Source: Gammaproteobacteria bacterium AqS3 (lineage in GTDB: Bacteria > Pseudomonadota > Gammaproteobacteria > MEIF01 > AqS3). Taken from it: DNA of 64,000 bases. Under the pieces are notes generated by a model, which made no database searches, had not been told where the DNA came from, and was given only the letters and a program-made list of their open reading frames with translations. The number at the start of each line of letters is the position of its first letter. Within the stretch, counting starts at the first letter, position 1. The position numbers and the translations under genes are program-made. The stretch is from contig MEIF01000013.1 of the NCBI GenBank assembly GCA_001750645.1, positions 1 to 64,000 on the forward strand, written 5' to 3'. Below are positions 61,301-64,000 of this stretch, piece after piece.

Positions 61301-64000
61301 GTCGTGAAGCTCAGGCTGCCCGGCGACAGCGTCGCGGCGCTGCCGGAAATCGCGGCCGCCACCGTCACGGCCGAGGCCGGCTGAATGTTGAGGCGCACCG
61401 TAAGGGTTTCGGAGGCGCCCTCGGCGACGGTCAGCGTCGAGCTCGACAGCTTCAGGCCCGGCGCATCGTCGTCGCTGACATCCACAGATATGCTGGCGTT
61501 GATCCCCTGGTAGTTGCCGCCCGACGCCGTCAGCCGGACGTGGGTGCTCTCGTGGTCGGCGTCGGCGTCCTGGGCGCCGGTCAGCGTCACGCTCTGCGGC
61601 GTGCTCCAGTTGCCGGTGCTGAACGCCAGGCTGGTGGTCGCCACCGACACAGAGGCATCATCGCTGGCCACGGACACCGTCACCGCCTGGGTGGGCTGGC
61701 TGGAGAGCTGGACGGTGAAGCTGCCGCTCGAGCCCTCCTCGATCGCCAGCGACGCCGCCGACAGCGTCAGCCCGGTCGCGACCCCGTCGACAACCGTCAC
61801 CTCGACGCTCCTGGAAATGCCCGCATAGCCCCCGCCCGAGGCCGCCAGGGTGATGGTCGCACTGCCGTTGACCGAATCCGCATCCCGCACCCCGGCCACC
61901 GTCACGGTCTGCACCGTGTCCCAGTTCGAGGTCGTGAAGCTCAGGCTCGCCGGCGACACCGTCGCCGCCGCCGAGGAGCTGCTCAGCGACACCGACACCG
62001 TCCCGGCCGGGACGGTGTTGAGGCGCACCGTGAAGCTGCCCGTGGCCCCCTCCTGAATCGACAGCGTCGCAGCGGACACGCCCAGGCCGGCGGCCTCGTC
62101 GTCCCAGACCGTCACCTGGACACTCTTGACCAGCCCCTCGTAGCCGCCGCCCGTAGCCGTCAGATCGATGCGCGATCTGGATTCAAGGGCGTCGCTGTCG
62201 TCAACCCCCGAAACCGTGATGGTCTGCGGGGTATTCCAGTTCGAGGTCGTGAAGCTCAGGCTGGCGGCCGAGAGCGAGGCCGCAGCCGTGTTGCTGCTCA
62301 CTGCGGCGACCGTCACCGCAGCCATCGGCCGGTTTCTCAGCCTCACGGTGAAGTCGCCGCTGCCGCTCTCGCCGATGGTCAGGCTCGATTCCGACACCAT
62401 CAGGTCGGGGGCCTCGTCGTCCCGGACCGCGACCACGACGCTGTCGCTGACGCCGGCGAAGTTGCCGCCCGAGGCTCTCAGGCTGATCACCGCACTGCCA
62501 TTGGCCGCATCGGCGTCCTGGACACCCGACACGGTGATCGCCTGCGGGGTGCTCCAGTTGCCGCCGGTAAATGCCAGCGAGGCGACCGACACCGTCGCCA
62601 CCGAGCCGTTGCCGCTGCTGACCGAGAGGGTCACCGGGCTGGTCGGCTGGGTGTTGAGCTTGACCGTGAAGCTCTCGCTCTCACCCTCCTGAACGGTCAG
62701 CTCCGAGGACGAGAGCGCCAGCCCGACCGCCTCGTCGTCCTTGATCGTCACGTCGACCCTGTCGCTCATTCCGGCGTAGTCGCCGCCCGCGGCGCTGAGG
62801 CTGACAGTCGCGGTGTCGTCCCTGGAATCGGCGTCCTGCAGGCTGGTCAGGATCACCGTCTGCGGCGTGTTCCAGTTGAGGGCGCTGAAGGTCAGGGCGG
62901 AGGGCGCCAGGGTCAGCGCACCGGTGCCGCTGCTCGACAGGCTGACCGTCACCGCGGCGCTGGGCTGGCTGTTGAGATGCACCGTCAGGCGGCTGATGCC
63001 GCCCTCGCCGATCCTCAGATCATCCGACGAGAGCGCCAGCCCGCGGCGCTCGTCGTCGACCACCGACACCGAAAACTCCCTGCCCGAACCGGAATAGCCC
63101 CCGCCCGCGGCGGTGATGCGAACCGTGGCATTCTCGTTGTCGGCGTCGGGGTCATGAACCGCCTGAATCGTCACCGTCTGGAATGATTCCCAGTTGGCGG
63201 TGTTGAAGCTCAGGCTGCTCTGCAGCAGTCTCGCCGCGGAGTCGCTGCTCACCAGGGAGAGCGTGACAGGCCCGCTCGGCTCGATGTTGAGACGCACCTT
63301 GGCATTGATCGTCGCACCCTCCAGCACCGTCAGCGTCGAGGACGCCAGCGTCAGGCCGATGCCCTCGTCGTCCTCCACGGTCACGGCCGTGCGGCCCGTG
63401 ACGCCGCCGTAGTCGCCGCCTGTGGCGCTGAACCGGATCTCAACTCGCTCCTCATTCGAGTCGTCGTCCTGAACCCCCTGAACCGTCACGCTCTGGGGGA
63501 TGTTCCAGTCGCCCGGGGGGAAGGTCAGATTCGACGGGGTCACCGTCGCGGCGCCGCCGTCGCTGCTGGACACGTTCAGCGTCACGCTGGCGCTCGGGCG
63601 GCTGCTCAGGCGAACACTCAAACTGCCCTGCGAGCTCTCGCCGATCCTCAGCGTCTGGGACGACAGTCTCAGGGTGCGCCTGTCGTCATCGACCACCGTC
63701 ACCTGCACGCTGACGCTGACGCCCCCGTATCCGCCCCCGGCGGCATTCAGGCTGACCACTGCGGTCTCGTCGACGGCGTCGTCATCCTCGGCTCCGGTCA
63801 GCACCACGGTCTTCGGCGTGCTCCAGTCGGTCTGGGTGAAGCTCAGGCTGGTCAGCTCGGACACGGTCGCGACGCCGCTGTTGCTGACCACCGACACGCT
63901 CACCGGCCCGGTCGGCTGGAGGTTGAGGCGGGCCGTGAAGGCCGTCCGGCCGCCCTCGGGCACATTGACGGTGGAGGAGGACAGCGTCAGGCCGACGGCA
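47791..64000 (-). CDS. Giant Calx-beta-like tandem-repeat surface protein with C-terminal autotransporter-type beta-barrel (5' end beyond window)
   Basis: ORF of 5390 aa to 63963. The reading frame stays open to 64000 (AVGLTLSSSTVNVPEGG), so the listed GTG start is internal. About 46 visible domains, then a barrel ending ...RLELQRKMY. Confidence 0.9.
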   Translation of the reverse strand, partial: AVGLTLSSSTVNVPEGGRTAFTARLNLQPTGPVSVSVVSNSGVATVSELTSLSFTQTDWSTPKTVVLTGAEDDDAVDETAVVSLNAAGGGYGGVSVSVQVTVVDDDRRTLRLSSQTLRIGESSQGSLSVRLSSRPSASVTLNVSSSDGGAATVTPSNLTFPPGDWNIPQSVTVQGVQDDDSNEERVEIRFSATGGDYGGVTGRTAVTVEDDEGIGLTLASSTLTVLEGATINAKVRLNIEPSGPVTLSLVSSDSAARLLQSSLSFNTANWESFQTVTIQAVHDPDADNENATVRITAAGGGYSGSGREFSVSVVDDERRGLALSSDDLRIGEGGISRLTVHLNSQPSAAVTVSLSSSGTGALTLAPSALTFSALNWNTPQTVILTSLQDADSRDDTATVSLSAAGGDYAGMSDRVDVTIKDDEAVGLALSSSELTVQEGESESFTVKLNTQPTSPVTLSVSSGNGSVATVSVASLAFTGGNWSTPQAITVSGVQDADAANGSAVISLRASGGNFAGVSDSVVVAVRDDEAPDLMVSESSLTIGESGSGDFTVRLRNRPMAAVTVAAVSSNTAAASLSAASLSFTTSNWNTPQTITVSGVDDSDALESRSRIDLTATGGGYEGLVKSVQVTVWDDEAAGLGVSAATLSIQEGATGSFTVRLNTVPAGTVSVSLSSSSAAATVSPASLSFTTSNWDTVQTVTVAGVRDADSVNGSATITLAASGGGYAGISRSVEVTVVDGVATGLTLSAASLAIEEGSSGSFTVQLSSQPTQAVTVSVASDDASVSVATTSLAFSTGNWSTPQSVTLTGAQDADADHESTHVRLTASGGNYQGINASISVDVSDDDAPGLKLSSSTLTVAEGASETLTVRLNIQPASAVTVAAAISGSAATLSPGSLSFTTDNWSAPQTLTVTGVQDADAADASVTATLTASGDSEYADLSSTVAVTVDDDEELGIKALPGELTVQEGETGSFTVQLTSQPSAAVTLSVASDSGKATVSSASLTFTAASWSTAQSVTVTGVQDADSNTETVTVNLRAVGGDYTGLGQSVQVTVRDDEAVGLRRSVPSVSVQEGATGTFTVSLATRPTHDVSVRLSSSDHSISAVAPGTLNFTRSNWSTEQTVTVTGTQDDDADNNSNRINMTASGGNYAGVTGFVQVTVIDDETAELELSLLSLTIGEGSSGSFTVRLASRPSGPVAVSVASGNTAAAQVSTTALSFTATNWNQPQTITVTGVQDADSASGSSTISLSALGGGYDGVTGAFQVTVTDDEAVGLTLSSSTLTVGEGANQNLTVRLNVQPSGPVSVSVASSSAAAVGVAPSRLSFTRANWGTPQTVVLTGVEDDDGVDNRAAVNLNASGGGYGTISAGAQVTVVDDDMPRLNLSAFALTIGEASSGAFTVRLNTRPSTSVTVPVWVSDGGAITVTPQSLTFTADNWSAPQSVTVSGVQDIDAQPERVSIGLPASGAEYNGVVGGLSVLVEDDEAIGLTLSSSTLTVREGGTTSFTVRLNTIPQTPVSLMMGTSGTAVTLAPHSMSFSQLNWSTPQTVTVTGVEDANAVSEILAIRIIAIGGPYSSVQRELSVQVIDSDTAGLALSSRTLTLGEGSASRFMVRLASEPTATVTLRLSSGGSGGGALSLSSSSLSFTAQNWNTQQTVELTASQDADSDHETATVSISAAGGDYAGISESLSVTIKDDEAVGLALSASLVSVQEGSTGSFTVRLNRQPSAPVMVSVASADVSVATTSVASLSFNSGNWSTVQTVSVTGVQDADSDNGSTQINLSASGANFAGVTDAVTVVVQDDEGFDLIVSAASLTVTESASSQVTVRLSAQPEGTVSVAIASSDATAVSTSQATMQFSPSNWNIAQTLMVNGVDDEDTLQESETVTLTASGSGYDGLVKRIDVTVWDNDSASLVLSAGSITMNEGGTANFTVRLNVEPIGPVSVTITPALAALSALPSSLSFTTSNWSTVQTVTLSAVRDADAEDLVSSVTVSAAGGGFENRSSVVAVTVRDGQSTGLMLSPSTLAIDEGNSGSFTLRLTSQPSAAVTVSVVSADTSAASASVSSLAFNAGNWNEPQTVTVTGAEDADSAHESTSITLTAAGGNYEGITDSVQVTVSDDEAPGLRRSTPALSVAEGGTATFSVRLTLQPSQPVSVSLSLSSGAATLSTASLSFSAATWNADQTVTVTGVQDPDAVDESAVITLTTSGDTQYQSLSATVALTVTDDDVARINVNPASLKIIEGESGIFAARLSSRPSATVVVSVAASSDSATVSPQSLTFTQTNWSLSQSVTVGGVEDSDSNSETLSVSLNAAGGDYSGLSRSVPVTIRDDEAVGLRVSPESVSLSEGGTGSFTVRLFNRPSEAVTVSVGSASAQVATAAPASLSFTTSDWNTAQTVTISGTQDDNAVNGSTRINLTAQGGNYNNASESVQVTVSDDETAALDVSLSTVQIGEGSSGSFTVRLSAVPTQNVAVSVSSDNTAAVSVSVSSLNFTPQNWSTPQTVQFTGVQDLNTTHEDTVIRLSAAGGEYSGASHSINVRVNDDEVAGLRLSSPTLTINEGDGQNLTVSLNIQPTAQVTVSASIANTAAATVTPATLVFDTDEWSTAQTLRISTVQDSDAVDESTTLTLSSSGGNYAGLSSAVAISVDDDERAGLALSSDRLTVHEGLSGDFTVKLTSRPSVNVTVTLSSSDAAATLSTQSLTFTTGNWNVAQTVTVHGSDDADAADGQAAITLAAAGGDYDDVTGSIAVTVQDDEAANLMLSASALTVEEGETRSFTVRLSIVPTHDVTVALVSGDAGVSLSSTSLAFTSGNWSTPQSVTIRGVEDDDARSITTSIALTASGGAYAGIKGSLNVTVTDDETAGIQLSASRLTIGEGSSAVVSVRLASKPSANVTVQITSNSTAVSLSAASLSFTVQNWSVAKQLTIRGTQDADSDPESALISMTASGGDYAGVSTGLQMSVTDDEAVGLTLSSSTLTVHEGASGVFTVRLNVAPSAAVALSLTSGNVGASISPAVLNFNTETWSTPQTATVTGAQDTDSSDISTQISIAASGAVEYASQRAQVLLYVRDDDTPSLQLSASSMTVGEGGSGSFDLKLTTQPSASVQIDLAVAAAGVVSLSTSTLTFTAGNWNTWQTVTVSGVEDDNSDDASTTISLSASGGDYQGLLADVSVQVDDDDMIGFTFSSSTVVIHEGRSGTFTVKLNTQPTGNVSVALTNHSTAAVTLQTSSLTFTADNWGTPQTVTLVGVEDSDNINDQAIIGLAASGGGYSSATTSLSVTVVDDEAFGLVVSTESLSIDEGSSGSFTVRLKTQPPGNVTVGITSGHTGAELSSASLLFTAANWNTAQTVTVRALEDGDSVDNTAHIQLAATGGSYDGLAANVVVSIDDNDTVGLTMSASKITVNEGSYGELTLSMNTRPSSDVWVSITSSSPWVSASKGRVEFRRSAWPNQQYVIQIAGLNDADALDNEATLTVAASGGDYEGVTTSVQVVVTDLDTYDIVVAPSSLTVHEGGKATFSVRLSSKPAVTQVTVAVSVDGTSTLSTSSLTFTPSNWNTLQSVDVMAAQDADALDGSATVQLSSSGGAYNNQTQSIAVSLIDDDAPGVKVWNTTRTVNENSTGSFRVSLNTQPDSDVTVNIASSSSTVLSVSSSSLTFTSSNWSNVRTVNFTASHDSDSNDGSATITLVSSGGGFPSSTQRVAVTIYDDEDPDIEIDPSTKRIKKGGTTLIRFRLATPPTNRVKVTVGSGNSLLAVRDTVFRFYPHTWNRWRDVRFYSLGQAGDGETGAGSIRFNATGESYEGFVKDYAVDIEEEELHPRLALSDTLMRVQEGQTAYFTVRLANRPSSDVVVSLSSDSAFASLSATSLSFSRSNWNTMQGVWVSASNDSTTTGDRLALISVSSSGGNYSDLARKIRLTVVDDDDPELIFSENGLNDVRLPVLEGSSTEFTVRLATRPSANVTLSASTTSTLVSLPTSQLTFTTGNWNVPQKFVINGVEDSNTSGQRSVKIKISALGGGYDDLVRYVDTEVLDDDGAQVIVRTSSLRIVEGQQGSVTVALSQSPGDTVESVRIFTHKEGLSPPGGTYFYFNKDNWNEPQTYNFTALHDADGVDDTDALLFRTRTRVFSDYELPMWIIDDDPYTIEVSASQLTIGEGSSGQLAIRLNARPTAPVAVTVSSTSADLRLSTSSLLFDLGNWDIAQNITIHGVQDSDTVSESAQVNIRALGGGYSRVTRAVAINVSDDDAAGLTLSSSTMALEEGSSQNFSVKLNSQPASSVSVTVVSGGGDVSVSPASLVFTGANWSQPQSVTVIAFQDSDIIDESTTITLNATSDYSSAEAVLSVTVADDDAPSLVLSRRSLILEEGEFETFRVSLATRPTSKVTVIPTLSDKQVLTVQPYDKMEFTTSNWQTPQVFTIWARNGLTTSDDIETVNLAATGGGYSSESESVVVRVLDNDSEGLLVNDPSGIAREGGADHTGYFSLNSIPEDDVVVSITFTDSTKLRAIPDRVVISPEDWRDRQHFSIRALQDDNALSEVLSVRYEAAGADYDGQVVTGSISVYDNDVAGIYTSNSELTVQETGTGSFGVTLLSAPHRSTTLTATIANTTIATVSPATLTFDATNWNVQQNLTVSGVRDSDSRHETTSLQLATSGFEYEGKVKNITIYVTDNNTSLTPDIEQLDGAALSLSVEELTFDEGGTGSFDVQLELQPLAEVTVTLSSSDPAIAIAPQELTFTPEDWDTPQSVLLEGGQDEDAADLAATISLKAAGGGYDGVTAELGVNLIDDEYAGLELSAEVLELVEGAGAEFSVKLLSQPTVEVSVVIESGDGAAASVAPARLTFTAENWGTGQVVTVSALHDDDYDDETVSLRLRASGAEYEGVTGELTLAIQDDEGLALARAERAAARHALAELGRAMLSSSREVIGRRFDAAAGARTMTVGGRQVGLGASDDERDPAALLAAYRLRAVEEDQNRRLAGAERYRLGWFGLDRMDADWLGGVALKEGRPAFADQARTAASINLPFITSFSYAMAGDVDSHLAGRTLWGSHDQRRFNGSVGDFVGGSLGGAFSYDGAQDSMWLGFDQRTPNSSLFGLALGQSGGEARYSVLDRETALDTSLTTLLPYMDLKLGSGSLHMMLGLGAGSVQSLDALGRRERTGLTFEMASLGGSWPLARLGSLRLSAVGSAGTSRFETENSPAPAFANLSVAVQQLRAGVELSHVGLGEAVQVSPRLGISLREDAGDGITGTGVELTGAANLCFPERRLSLNASMQWLGVHSADALEEWGATLELRLKSRDSAGRGLSLALGPEWGPRLDRVLEREEAFGRSGPAALQTQQIRRTALGGSAGYGFDAFGGMLTPYVEYTLVDGDMPSDQLTNGLRFRSRGGLEFRLFSERQSYQNSEEIRRTRLELQRKMY
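49371..64000 (-). repeat. Array of about 46 visible tandem Calx-beta-like domains (~310-320 bp each)
   Basis: Manual count by E-G...FTVxL...P and NW motifs; array runs off the window. Confidence 0.85.
56380..63999 (-). repeat. Tandem 12-domain super-repeat: copy A about 60196-63999, copy B about 56380-60195
   Basis: Domains 1-12 pair in order with domains 13-24 through unit-specific segments. Offset between equivalent AVGL/VAGL positions is 3804 bp, then 3816 bp. Confidence 0.85.

Noticed and set aside
48023-63823. Long plus-strand ORFs up to 826 aa (for example 60706..63186, 48214..50319, 57739..59676) opposite giant gene 2
   Set aside because: His/Arg/Gly/Ala-rich antisense translations that repeat with the Calx-beta unit; a typical artefact of codon bias in a repetitive high-GC gene.

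Overview
High-GC, gammaproteobacterial-type window. Two giant minus-strand genes flank a compact block of housekeeping operons of about 22 kb. Giant gene 1 (about 676-25359, up to 8227 aa) has a signal-peptide-like N-terminus, a 4-Cys head region, about 67 tandem Calx-beta-like domains (one E-G...FTVxL and one NW...QTVTV motif per domain) and a C-terminal autotransporter-like beta-barrel. Giant gene 2 (47791 to beyond 64000, at least 5390 aa visible) is a paralog with about 46 visible domains and a homologous barrel; its 5' end lies outside the window. Between them: two tandem AGCS sodium:alanine symporter-like genes, glutathione reductase, an SDR, an alpha/beta hydrolase, a holB-tmk-mltG-fabF-acpP-fabG-fabD-rpmF-yceD cluster (no plsX, fabH or pabC in their usual places), an mlaA-like lipoprotein, mrp/apbC, metG and a complete rsxABCDGE operon. 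The most interesting content is the repeat architecture. Giant gene 2 shows a nested hierarchy: a ~106-aa domain, a 4-domain period, and a 12-domain (~3.8 kb) tandem duplication. Giant gene 1 has a 3-domain duplication at its N-terminus, two domain-length classes, and an unclear start next to a T7 tract. All calls come from reading the sequence and the supplied ORF translations; no database search was run.
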